Shown: piece by piece, positions 15,296-22,826 of the stretch
How the letters are laid out: every line of letters begins with the position of its first letter
How positions within the stretch are numbered: position 1 is the stretch's first letter
Assembly (NCBI GenBank): GCA_049516155.1
Contig: JBEKTJ010000028.1
Span: forward strand, 1-43,948
Source: Bog-159 sp049516155
Lineage (GTDB): Bacteria; Acidobacteriota; Terriglobia; Bryobacterales; Bryobacteraceae
DNA: 43,948 nucleotides
Reading direction: 5' to 3'
The notes under the pieces: generated by a model
What the model was told of the DNA's origin: nothing
Seen by the model: only the letters and a program-made list of their open reading frames with translations
The model's database searches: none
Made by a program: the position numbers and the translations under genes

Positions 15296-16855
15296 TTACT
15301 CCAGCGGCGCATCGTACGCGACCGCGGCGATCTCGCCCAGCACATTTCCCACCTGATGTATGATCGTCTCGGGGTCGCCATCCACCATACTCAGGTAAGC
15401 GGCGAAGGCCCACCGCTCGCCATCCTTGCGGTCAATGTATCCCGCGATCCCTTTCCCGGTGATCATCAGGGAGCGATGCAGCAGGTCGGACCCGCCCAGC
15501 GTTCCGGTCTTGGCGTGCACATGTCCGGCCGCGGGAGAACCGGTCTGAATATCCCACAAAGTTCCGTCTTTGCCCATCACCGGCAGGGCCCGCAGAAATG
15601 CCGGGAGCACGGCGTCCTGGCGCGAGAGATACATCAGATAGTGCACCATGAAATCGGGCGTAAAGTATGCTTCGCCGCCGGCGCCGTCGCTCTGGCTCGC
15701 GCCGGAGACATCCAGCCCGGCCTTCTTTAGAAACTGGTTCTCCAGATCGAAGCCGGCCTGTAGCGCGTCTTCTTGGTTTTTCCCAATCGCTGCGCCCAGG
15801 ATGTACGGCGTCATACTGGCATGCAAATTCTGGCTGACTTTCAAGGTTACCTTCGCCTCTTCGGTGAAGGACGCGGAGACATGCTCAGCCACCTGATTCT
15901 CCGGCTTATAGAACGATTGCGTGCGCGCGTCCGGCGCCGGCAAAGTCAGATCGGCGGTAGCGGAGACGCCCGCATCTTTCAGGGCTTCCACGAAGGTCAT
16001 CTGTGCAAAGCGGCTCGGCTCGGGTACGCGATAAGTTCGCAGAAGAGATACCCCGGCGGGCACGGTTCCTTGTATAGTCACGGAGTAACTGCCATCCGGC
16101 CTGCGATTTTCGGTGAAGAAGACTTCCGGTGTCTTGTTAGTGGGCGGCCCGGTCTTGAGCTGGTTCGCGATCTGCACATAAGCGGTCGCGGGAGACAAAG
16201 TCAGCCGCGGCGTGGAACCATCAGCCGCCGCTAAGATAGTCACATCGATTAAGTTGTCGTTCACCGCGATCGGCGATATCACGACGCCCGTGCCCATTTC
16301 GCGTTCGCCTTCCGGGAATAGGCTGATATCCACCAGCACATGTCCGCCGATTCTCTTGATACCCGCCTTGGCCACCTGCGCGGCAAGCTTGCGGATGGCC
16401 GCCAGCGGATCGCCCGCAACCAGCTTGGCGCTGCCGGGCATCGAATCGTAGGCATGATCCTGGTTTTGAAAGGCGAGAGTGCCATCCGGCTGCATGCGGT
16501 TCGAAAGATTCGGATCGCCGGACGCAACCAGGATCAGATCTCCGTTCAAAGTGCCGTCGCGGTCGATGGCGCCAGTGCGGAACACGCGCGTGTGAAACCG
16601 GTAATCCGGCCCCAGGAGCGAGAGGGCCGTCCCTTCGGTCAGCAGCTTGGTGGTCGACGCGGCGATGAAGAATTGCTGTTCGTTCAACCGATAGGCGGGC
16701 TTGTGCGCGTCGAGGGGCCAAAATTCCATACCGAACCGCGCGTGGGCGTATTCGGGACGGCGCATGATCGCGGCGACGCGCTGTTCGAGGGATTGTGCCC
16801 ACGCGCCGGACACGGCTACGGCCGCGATGGCGATAAATGGAAAGAGTCGTTTCAT
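15296..16855 (-). CDS. dacB: D-alanyl-D-alanine carboxypeptidase/endopeptidase (PBP4 family, peptidase S13)
   Basis: This 519-residue periplasmic enzyme trims or cleaves peptidoglycan peptide bridges. A signal peptide (MKRLFPFIAIAAVAVSGAWA) is followed by the S13 domain. The nucleophile motif is Ser67-X-X-Lys70 (ASTTKL), an SQN motif lies near residue 340, and KTG is at 449-451 (HAKTGTLGG). GDPNLSNR and GGHVLVDISLFP fit the PBP4 insertion domain. Length is normal for DacB. GGGAG lies before the ATG. It is divergent from the amidohydrolase gene over only 29 bp, and the two share overlapping -10 elements. Confidence 0.9.
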   Translation of the reverse strand: MKRLFPFIAIAAVAVSGAWAQSLEQRVAAIMRRPEYAHARFGMEFWPLDAHKPAYRLNEQQFFIAASTTKLLTEGTALSLLGPDYRFHTRVFRTGAIDRDGTLNGDLILVASGDPNLSNRMQPDGTLAFQNQDHAYDSMPGSAKLVAGDPLAAIRKLAAQVAKAGIKRIGGHVLVDISLFPEGEREMGTGVVISPIAVNDNLIDVTILAAADGSTPRLTLSPATAYVQIANQLKTGPPTNKTPEVFFTENRRPDGSYSVTIQGTVPAGVSLLRTYRVPEPSRFAQMTFVEALKDAGVSATADLTLPAPDARTQSFYKPENQVAEHVSASFTEEAKVTLKVSQNLHASMTPYILGAAIGKNQEDALQAGFDLENQFLKKAGLDVSGASQSDGAGGEAYFTPDFMVHYLMYLSRQDAVLPAFLRALPVMGKDGTLWDIQTGSPAAGHVHAKTGTLGGSDLLHRSLMITGKGIAGYIDRKDGERWAFAAYLSMVDGDPETIIHQVGNVLGEIAAVAYDAPLE

Positions 16856-16866
16856 GCGAAGCTCCC

Positions 16867-16878
16867 ATTCTATACAAT
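16867..16878. promoter_or_regulatory. Overlapping bidirectional -10 elements (TATAGAAT minus / TATACAAT plus)
   Basis: The 12 bases ATTCTATACAAT read TATACAAT on the plus strand, six bases before the amidohydrolase ATG. They read ATTGTATAGAAT on the minus strand, 11 bases before the dacB ATG. The central TATA is shared, so RNA polymerase bound one way should exclude the other. No -35 could be assigned with confidence. Confidence 0.5.
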
Positions 16879-16884
16879 CGGAGA

Positions 16885-18579
16885 ATGTCCGGATTACGGG
16901 TGAGCCTTTCGACGGTACTTCTTTTTGCCAGCGTCGGCGTGGCGAGCGCGCAGCCCGCCGCGAACCTGGTCCTGCTAAACGGCAAGATATGGACGGTGAA
17001 CGAAGCTCAGCCGCGCGCGGAAGCGGTGGCGTGCTTGGGAAACCGGATCGTCGCGGTCGGATCGAACGACGAGATACGCAAGTGGATCGGCGCCGGCACC
17101 GAGGTGCTCGATTTGGGCGGCAAGCTGGTGCTGCCGGGTTTCAACGACGCGCACGTGCACTTCTTCAGCGGCGGCGAGAGCTTAGCGGGCGTGCAGTTGC
17201 GCGACGCGAAATCCGAGGACGAGTTCCGGCGGCGCATCGCGGAGTTCGCCGCTAACCAACCCCCCGGGCGCTGGATTACCGGCGGCGATTGGGACCACGA
17301 GAACTGGGCTCCCGCCCGCCTGCCCACCCGTCAGTTGATTGACGCCGTCACCGCCGGCCATCCGGTTTTCGTCAACCGGCTGGATGGTCACATGGCGCTG
17401 GCCAACTCGCAAGCGTTGCAACTCGCGGGGATCACGCGCGATACGCCGGACCCGCCCGGGGGGACCATCGTTCGCGATGCCGCCGGCGAGCCTACCGGAG
17501 TGCTGAAGGACGCAGCCATGGAGCGTGTGTACCGGGCAATTCCGGCGCCGTCGGAGGATCAGGTTGCGGACGCCGTACGCGCGGCCATGCGCTACGCCGC
17601 TGCCAATGGCGTTACTAGCGTGCAGGATATGTCCGCCGCGCCCGAGATCCTGCGCGTGTATCAGGCGCTGCTGGCGCGAGGCGAGTTGACCGTACGCATC
17701 TCAGGGCATCAGCCATTGGCCGCATGGCAGCGCCTGGCGGCGGTCGGCCTGCGCGCGGACTTTGGAGGCGAGAAGCTGCACATCGGCGGTCTGAAAGGTT
17801 TCGCCGATGGCTCATTGGGATCGACCACGGCGCTCTTCTTTGAGCCTTATCTGGATGCGCCGAGCACCGCGGGTCTGGCGAACAGCGAGATGATCCCGGA
17901 GAGCAAGATGCAGAAACATATTCTGGATGCGGATCACGCGGGCTTGCAGATCGCCGTACACGCCATCGGCGACAAAGCCAACCATCTGGTGCTGGGGATG
18001 TACGAAGAGGCCGAGCGGCAGAACGGGCCCCGCGACCGGCGCTTCCGCATCGAGCACGCACAGCATCTGCGCATGGACGATATCCCGCGCTTCGGCAAGC
18101 TGCATGTAATCGCTTCCATGCAGCCGTATCATTGCATTGACGATGGGCGTTGGGCGGAAAAGCGCATCGGCCCCGAGCGCGCAAAGGGCACTTACGCGTT
18201 CCGCTCGCTGCTCGATTCCGGCGCTGTGCTGGCATTCGGGTCCGACTGGGATGTGGCGCCCATGGCGCCGTTGATGGGTATCTACGCCGCGGCCACGCGC
18301 CGCACGCTGGATGGCAAGCACCCGGACGGCTGGATACCGGCGCAGAAGATCACAGTCGCCGAGGCCATTCGCGCTTATACCATGGGGTCGGCTTTCGCCA
18401 GCTTCGACGAGAAGATCAAGGGGTCGATCGAACCCGGCAAGCTGGCGGATATGGTGGTCGTTTCGGACGACATCTTGAGCATCCCGGAGGTGGAGACCGA
18501 GAAGACGCGCGTGGACGCGACGGTATTCGACGGGAAAGTGATTTACCGCCGAAGCGTGCCAGAGAAGCGGGTACAATAG
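16885..18579 (+). CDS. YtcJ-like amidohydrolase (amidohydrolase family 3), exported
   Basis: This 564-residue metal-dependent hydrolase begins with a signal peptide (LRVSLSTVLLFASVGVASAQ). The metal motif NDAHVHF is followed by the YtcJ-type GFADGSLGSTTALFFEPY, then HAIGDKAN, RIEHAQHL and FGSDWDVAPM, each contributing expected metal or catalytic residues. The beta-sandwich part (GKLVLPGF; KGSIEPGKLADMVV) is complete. Members hydrolyse amide or amidine bonds; the substrate is unknown. ATG 16885 follows GGAGA directly and lies six bases from a -10 element, so the transcript is probably leaderless. Confidence 0.9.
   Translation: MSGLRVSLSTVLLFASVGVASAQPAANLVLLNGKIWTVNEAQPRAEAVACLGNRIVAVGSNDEIRKWIGAGTEVLDLGGKLVLPGFNDAHVHFFSGGESLAGVQLRDAKSEDEFRRRIAEFAANQPPGRWITGGDWDHENWAPARLPTRQLIDAVTAGHPVFVNRLDGHMALANSQALQLAGITRDTPDPPGGTIVRDAAGEPTGVLKDAAMERVYRAIPAPSEDQVADAVRAAMRYAAANGVTSVQDMSAAPEILRVYQALLARGELTVRISGHQPLAAWQRLAAVGLRADFGGEKLHIGGLKGFADGSLGSTTALFFEPYLDAPSTAGLANSEMIPESKMQKHILDADHAGLQIAVHAIGDKANHLVLGMYEEAERQNGPRDRRFRIEHAQHLRMDDIPRFGKLHVIASMQPYHCIDDGRWAEKRIGPERAKGTYAFRSLLDSGAVLAFGSDWDVAPMAPLMGIYAAATRRTLDGKHPDGWIPAQKITVAEAIRAYTMGSAFASFDEKIKGSIEPGKLADMVVVSDDILSIPEVETEKTRVDATVFDGKVIYRRSVPEKRVQ
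18572..18577 (+). promoter_or_regulatory. -10 hexamer TACAAT 6 nt before Uma2 copy 1
   Basis: It overlaps the end of the amidohydrolase gene. The six-base gap to the ATG predicts a leaderless transcript, and no Shine-Dalgarno is present. Confidence 0.5.
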
Positions 18580-18583
18580 GCTT

Positions 18584-19123
18584 ATGGCGGCAGCAACCGG
18601 ACTGACCATCGAGGATTTCGAGCGGCTACCCGACGATCTCGCGCGCAATCATGAACTGGATGATGGGAAGTTGGTAGACGTGTCCGGCAACAAACCTCAA
18701 CACAACGAGCTCCGGGATTCCTTAGTGGAACTCTTGCGACCCTTTGTCAGAGAGCATCAACTCGGCTATGTCATTTCCGAGCAGGAATACGACTTTGAGG
18801 GTAATGCTCACGGGCCTGACGTGAGCTTCTACAACAGATCGAAGCGCCGGCTGGTGGACAAAGCTCTGCGGGTTCAGCGGTTTGTGCCGGACTTGGCCAT
18901 TGAGATCGTGTCGGCTAACGATACCTTCGAAAGCCTGGCTAAGAAGGCACGGCGGTATCGGCAGTGCGGCACGCAGGAAGTCTGGATCTTTTCCGTGGAA
19001 ACCAGGGATGCCCATCTATACTCCAAACACCGGCGGGTCATCCTAGATGAGAACGACGACTTCCGTCCCGAACCAATCCCCGGATTTTCAATCCGCATCG
19101 GCGACTTGTTGGACCGGCACTAA
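18584..19123 (+). CDS. Uma2-family protein (DUF820, PD-(D/E)XK-like fold), copy 1
   Basis: This 179-residue protein has the Uma2 layout: N-terminal TIEDFERLPDD and HELDDGKLVDVSG, the acidic site residue in GPDVSFY, then PDLAIEIVSANDTF and RRYRQCGTQEVWIF, ending PGFSIRIGDLLDRH. The fold resembles restriction-type nucleases and GPD/EIV supply the expected acidic residues. No biochemical role is established for the family, which is expanded in cyanobacteria, actinobacteria and acidobacteria. The next gene is a tandem copy. Confidence 0.85.
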   Translation: MAAATGLTIEDFERLPDDLARNHELDDGKLVDVSGNKPQHNELRDSLVELLRPFVREHQLGYVISEQEYDFEGNAHGPDVSFYNRSKRRLVDKALRVQRFVPDLAIEIVSANDTFESLAKKARRYRQCGTQEVWIFSVETRDAHLYSKHRRVILDENDDFRPEPIPGFSIRIGDLLDRH

Positions 19124-19204
19124 GCCAATCCATCGGTTGCGTCACTTAGAGGGAGGCGGTGAATTGAGGAAGCTCGGAGCGGCGGAGCGCGCCGGGGAAG
19201 GGAA

Positions 19205-19210
19205 TACAAT
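19205..19210 (+). promoter_or_regulatory. -10 hexamer TACAAT 6 nt before Uma2 copy 2
   Basis: The spacing to the ATG is identical to copy 1, so the promoter was probably duplicated with the gene. No Shine-Dalgarno is present. Confidence 0.5.
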
Positions 19211-19216
19211 AGATTT

Positions 19217-19756
19217 ATGGCGGCAGCGACCGGACTGACCATTGACGATTTCGAGCGGCTCCCAGACGATCTCGCGCGCAATCATGAACTGGTGGATGGA
19301 GAACTGGTAGACGTGTCCGGCAACAACCCGCAACACAATTTGCTCCGCGACCTCCTTGGGCGGCTTTTGGCGGCATACGTCGAGGAGCATCGGTTCGGCA
19401 TTGTCATAACCGAACAGGAATACAATTTCGATGGCAATGCGCACGGGCCTGACGTCACCTTTTTCAATGAGTCGAAGCGTCCGCTGCTGAATATGAGGCT
19501 CCGGGTTCAGCGGTTCGTGCCGGACTTAGCGATTGAAATCGTTTCGCCTAACGATACGTTGGAAAAACTGCTTCAAAAAGCGCAGCGTTACCGCCAGTGC
19601 GGCACACAGGAAGTCTGGATCTTTTGCGTGGAAACTAGGCAGGTCTTTCTATTCTCCGAGAACCGGCAGAGCATCCTGGACGAGAACGACGACTTCCGTC
19701 CCGAACCCATCCCCGGATTTTCAATCCGCATCGGCGACCTGTTGGACCGGTATTGA
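19217..19756 (+). CDS. Uma2-family protein, copy 2 (tandem duplicate)
   Basis: This 179-residue protein is of exactly the same length as copy 1. It shares ERLPDDLARNHEL, VQRFVPDLAIEIVS, RYRQCGTQEVWIF and DENDDFRPEPIPGFSIRIGD, while the middle (RDLLGRLLAAYVEEHRFG) has diverged. The 3' end is nearly identical in DNA, suggesting gene conversion. The acidic residues of the putative nuclease site (GPDV, AIEIV) are kept. Each copy has its own promoter, so the two can be expressed separately. Confidence 0.85.
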   Translation: MAAATGLTIDDFERLPDDLARNHELVDGELVDVSGNNPQHNLLRDLLGRLLAAYVEEHRFGIVITEQEYNFDGNAHGPDVTFFNESKRPLLNMRLRVQRFVPDLAIEIVSPNDTLEKLLQKAQRYRQCGTQEVWIFCVETRQVFLFSENRQSILDENDDFRPEPIPGFSIRIGDLLDRY

Positions 19757-19782
19757 CAAAGCGGCAAGAAATGAGTCATACT
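19753..19782 (+). promoter_or_regulatory. Promoter of the padR-ADOP operon (TTGACA, 18 bp, CATACT)
   Basis: A consensus -35 TTGACA at 19753-19758 overlaps the end of Uma2 copy 2. CATACT at 19777-19782 follows after 18 bp. Transcription would start about eight bases before the padR ATG. PadR proteins commonly repress their own promoter, so an operator may lie here. Confidence 0.45.
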
Positions 19783-19796
19783 CCCATCGATAGACG

Positions 19797-20132
19797 ATGG
19801 GAAAGCCCGATGCTCCTGAAATTCTGCCCGGCACGCTGGACCTCCTGATCCTGCGCACGTTAGCCGCCGGACAGATGCACGGCTACGGTATCGCGCAGCG
19901 GCTGCAGCAGGTCTCGGAGGACGTGCTCCAGGTGGGCGAGAGTTCGCTCTACCCCGCCCTGCAGCGGCTGCTGCTGAATGGCTGGGTCAAAGCAGCGTGG
20001 GGCGCTTCGGAAAACAACCGGCGCGCGCGCTACTACACCATAACCGCCGCCGGCCGGAAGCAACTCGCCGCGGAGCGCGCGGAATTCGCCCGCGTGGTGG
20101 GTGCGATTGAAAAAGTGCTCAACATGGCATGA
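19797..20132 (+). CDS. PadR family transcriptional regulator
   Basis: This 111-residue winged-helix protein has the PadR opening PGTLDLLILRTLAAGQMHGYG, then the recognition region GESSLYPALQRLLLNGWVKA and the wing with ARYYTITAAGRKQL. It belongs to the short PadR class (PadR-s1). It overlaps the following ADOP permease by four bases (ATGA), and this PadR-permease pairing is a recurrent acidobacterial arrangement. It presumably represses the operon until an effector is sensed. Confidence 0.92.
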   Translation: MGKPDAPEILPGTLDLLILRTLAAGQMHGYGIAQRLQQVSEDVLQVGESSLYPALQRLLLNGWVKAAWGASENNRRARYYTITAAGRKQLAAERAEFARVVGAIEKVLNMA

Positions 20133-22759
20133 GTTTACATTTTCACACATCGTTGGGGCGGGCTTGGCGTCGCGTCGTGTTTCGCTGGCGGCGCGCGCAA
20201 CTCGACCATGAACTGGCGGAGGAACTCAAATTCCACCTTGCGCTGAAGCAGCAAGCCGCCGGCGAGTTGAGCCATATACAAATGGGCAATATGACTATAG
20301 CTGCGGAGGAGTGCCGCGATATGTGGAGTTTTCTGAGACTCGAAAGACTATTACAAGATATCCGTTACGCCGCGCGTATGTTCCGGCGCACGCCAGGCTT
20401 TACGGCCATCGCGGTCCTCTCGCTGGCCGTGGGAATCGGCGGGAACGCGGCCATGTTCACCCTGGTGAACACTCTGCTGGTTCGCCCGCTGCCCTACCGG
20501 GCGCCTGACCGCCTGGTGCGCATCACGGGCATCTTTCCGCACGCCGCGGTACCCTTCTTTCAGTCGAAGACCCGCACCATGGATGTCGCCGCCGTCGGTC
20601 CCGCTTCCGAATACAACCTCACCGGGCAGGGTGAAGCCATCCGCATCGTGGGGAGCACTACTTCGGCGAACGCTTTTTCCGTACTTGGAGCTTCGGTGGC
20701 TGCGGGACGCACCTTCGAACCCGGTGAAGATTCCCCCGGGCGCGACGCCGTGGTCATCCTGAGCAATTCCCTTTGGCGAACCACGTTCGGCGGCGATCCT
20801 TCGGTAATCGGCCGCGTGATCGCGCTGAACGGCATGCATCGCCAGATCGTCGGCATTATGCCGGCCAGCTTCAGCTATCCGTCCGCGCAGGTGCAAGCGT
20901 GGGTGCCCATGCGGTTCGATCCATCCAATTTTCTGGAATACTGGGCCGGCCAATTTGTGCCGCTGGTCGGCAGGCTGCGCACCAGAGCTACCGTGGCCGA
21001 GGCGCAACGTGAGATCCAACCCTTGATCGCCGACTTCCGGAAGACGTTCCCGTATCCCATGGCGCGCGATTGGAATCGCGATTCCACCGCCATCCCGCTG
21101 CAGCGCGATGTGACCGGCGACATACGCGGCAAGCTGATCATCCTGCTCTGTTCGGTCGGCTTGGTGCTGCTGATCGCTTGCGCCAATGTCGCCAGCCTGC
21201 TGCTGTCGCGAGCCACTACGCGGCGCAAAGAGATCGCCACACGCGTAGCGTTGGGAGCAGTCCGGCTGCGGATCGTTCGCCAACTGCTGACGGAGAGTAT
21301 CTTACTGGCGCTGATCGGCGCCGGATTGGGAATTCTTTTCGGAACCGGCGCGCTTTCCCTTTTCAAATCTTTGTTGCCCTCGTCGACGCCGGGTCTGGCG
21401 CAAGCCGCCATCGACTGGCCGGTCGCCGCCGCGGTAGCGGGACTGGCGATCGTTACCGGCCTGGCATTCGGTATCGCGCCCGCGCTCAGCGCGTCCCAGA
21501 TCGATCTCGCGCAAGCCATACGGACGGGCAGTCAGCGGTCAACCGCGGCAATTTGGACGCGGCTCCGGGGTGGGCTCTTGGGCGCGGAAGTCGCGCTCAC
21601 GGTGGTGCTGGTAGTGAGCGCGGGGCTTCTGATTAAGAGTCTCTACACGCTGTCTGAAGTGCATCCGGGCTTTCAAGCGCAACAGATTCTGACTGTGCGC
21701 ATCAGCCCGAACGCATCGTTTTGTGCGCAGCGCCCGGCGTGTATCGCGCTCTACGACCGCTTGCTGGCGGGCGCTCGCGGCGTCTCGGGTGTCGCCGATG
21801 CCGCGATTGCAAGCACCGTTCCCCTGGATGCCGACCAGCCTGACCTGCCGGTGGATGTGGAAGGGCATCCGAAGTCAGTGGACCACCCCGCTCCTATGCT
21901 CTGGGCGGGCGCAGTCAGTCCCGGCTATATTCCAATGATGCGAATTCCGCTGTTGGCTGGCCGGAACCTCACCGAAGCGGACGGCGCGAAATCCGCCGCC
22001 GTCCTGTTGATTTCCGCGTCCACAGCTAAGCATTTCTGGCCTGGAGAGAATCCCATCGGCAAGCACATCAAGGCCGCCGGCGAGCAGCAGTGGAGAACCG
22101 TCGTGGGCGTAGTCGGCGATGTGCGCCAGTACAGCCTGAGCAAAGCCCTGACCGATGGGATTCAAGGCGCTATCTACATGCCCTACGCGCAAGCCGCGCG
22201 CGAAGACGGGCAAATTCCGGCGGCCATGACGCTGCTGGTGAAGGCACGCGCCAACATTGACGGCCCCGCGCGCGAGATTCGAACTCTGGCGCAGGATCAG
22301 GATCCGAATGTGCCCGTCGGTCGGGTTCAGCCATTGGAAGAGGTGGTGGCTGGGTCCATTGCCAATTTTCGCGCCACTATTCGGGTGTTCATCAGCTTCG
22401 CCGCGGCCGCCATTCTGCTGGCCGCCATCGGGATTTACGGCCTGGTCTCCTATTGGGTGACGCAGCGGACCTATGAAATCGGCTTGCGCGTGGCTATCGG
22501 TGCGACCCGGAAACGGATCGTTTCCATGATCCTGGCCCAGGGCTTGCGCGTCGCGCTATATGGCATCGTGGCGGGCGTGATCGTCGCTCTGGCGGTCACC
22601 CGCTTCCTGGCTAGCCTGCTCTATGGAGTTGGCGCTACGGATCCTTTGACATTCGCCGCTGTGACGGCGCTGGTATTGGGCGTCGCGATTACGGCGACCG
22701 CGTTCCCAGCTTGGCGGGCTTCCCGCATAGATCCGATCGTGTCGCTGCGGGTGGATTGA
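20129..22759 (+). CDS. ADOP-type ABC permease (MacB/FtsX-like, no own ATPase)
   Basis: This 876-residue membrane protein has a cytosolic N-terminal linker (RRAQLDHELAEELKFHL) and a first TM (FTAIAVLSLAVGIGGNAAMF) at about 91-118. A large MacB-type periplasmic domain, three TMs and a second periplasmic domain with C-terminal TMs follow (AAAILLAAIGIYGLVSYWV; ASRIDPIVSLRVD). This duplicated FtsX layout without a nucleotide-binding domain defines the acidobacterial ADOP family. It probably works in mechanotransmission or efflux with an ATPase encoded elsewhere, since none is adjacent. It is translationally coupled to padR. Confidence 0.92.
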   Translation: MSLHFHTSLGRAWRRVVFRWRRAQLDHELAEELKFHLALKQQAAGELSHIQMGNMTIAAEECRDMWSFLRLERLLQDIRYAARMFRRTPGFTAIAVLSLAVGIGGNAAMFTLVNTLLVRPLPYRAPDRLVRITGIFPHAAVPFFQSKTRTMDVAAVGPASEYNLTGQGEAIRIVGSTTSANAFSVLGASVAAGRTFEPGEDSPGRDAVVILSNSLWRTTFGGDPSVIGRVIALNGMHRQIVGIMPASFSYPSAQVQAWVPMRFDPSNFLEYWAGQFVPLVGRLRTRATVAEAQREIQPLIADFRKTFPYPMARDWNRDSTAIPLQRDVTGDIRGKLIILLCSVGLVLLIACANVASLLLSRATTRRKEIATRVALGAVRLRIVRQLLTESILLALIGAGLGILFGTGALSLFKSLLPSSTPGLAQAAIDWPVAAAVAGLAIVTGLAFGIAPALSASQIDLAQAIRTGSQRSTAAIWTRLRGGLLGAEVALTVVLVVSAGLLIKSLYTLSEVHPGFQAQQILTVRISPNASFCAQRPACIALYDRLLAGARGVSGVADAAIASTVPLDADQPDLPVDVEGHPKSVDHPAPMLWAGAVSPGYIPMMRIPLLAGRNLTEADGAKSAAVLLISASTAKHFWPGENPIGKHIKAAGEQQWRTVVGVVGDVRQYSLSKALTDGIQGAIYMPYAQAAREDGQIPAAMTLLVKARANIDGPAREIRTLAQDQDPNVPVGRVQPLEEVVAGSIANFRATIRVFISFAAAAILLAAIGIYGLVSYWVTQRTYEIGLRVAIGATRKRIVSMILAQGLRVALYGIVAGVIVALAVTRFLASLLYGVGATDPLTFAAVTALVLGVAITATAFPAWRASRIDPIVSLRVD

Positions 22760-22761
22760 AA

Positions 22762-22812
22762 GCCGGCAATAGGCCGGCGTGGACGACGGCCGCAGGACTG
22801 GAGTCCCGCCCT
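22762..22812. repeat. Two hairpins between the ADOP gene and uvrB
   Basis: GCCGGC-N5-GCCGGC spans 22762-22778 and GGACT-GG-AGTCC spans 22795-22806. The tail CGCCCTAC runs directly into the uvrB -10 element. The layout matches the hairpin clusters at 15.2 and 27.7 kb. Confidence 0.6.
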
Positions 22813-22814
22813 AC

Positions 22815-22820
22815 TATACT
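22815..22820 (+). promoter_or_regulatory. -10 hexamer TATACT 6 nt before uvrB
   Basis: Its six-base spacing to ATG 22827 decides the uvrB start and predicts a leaderless mRNA. I saw no SOS (LexA) box. Confidence 0.5.
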
Positions 22821-22826
22821 GAAGAG

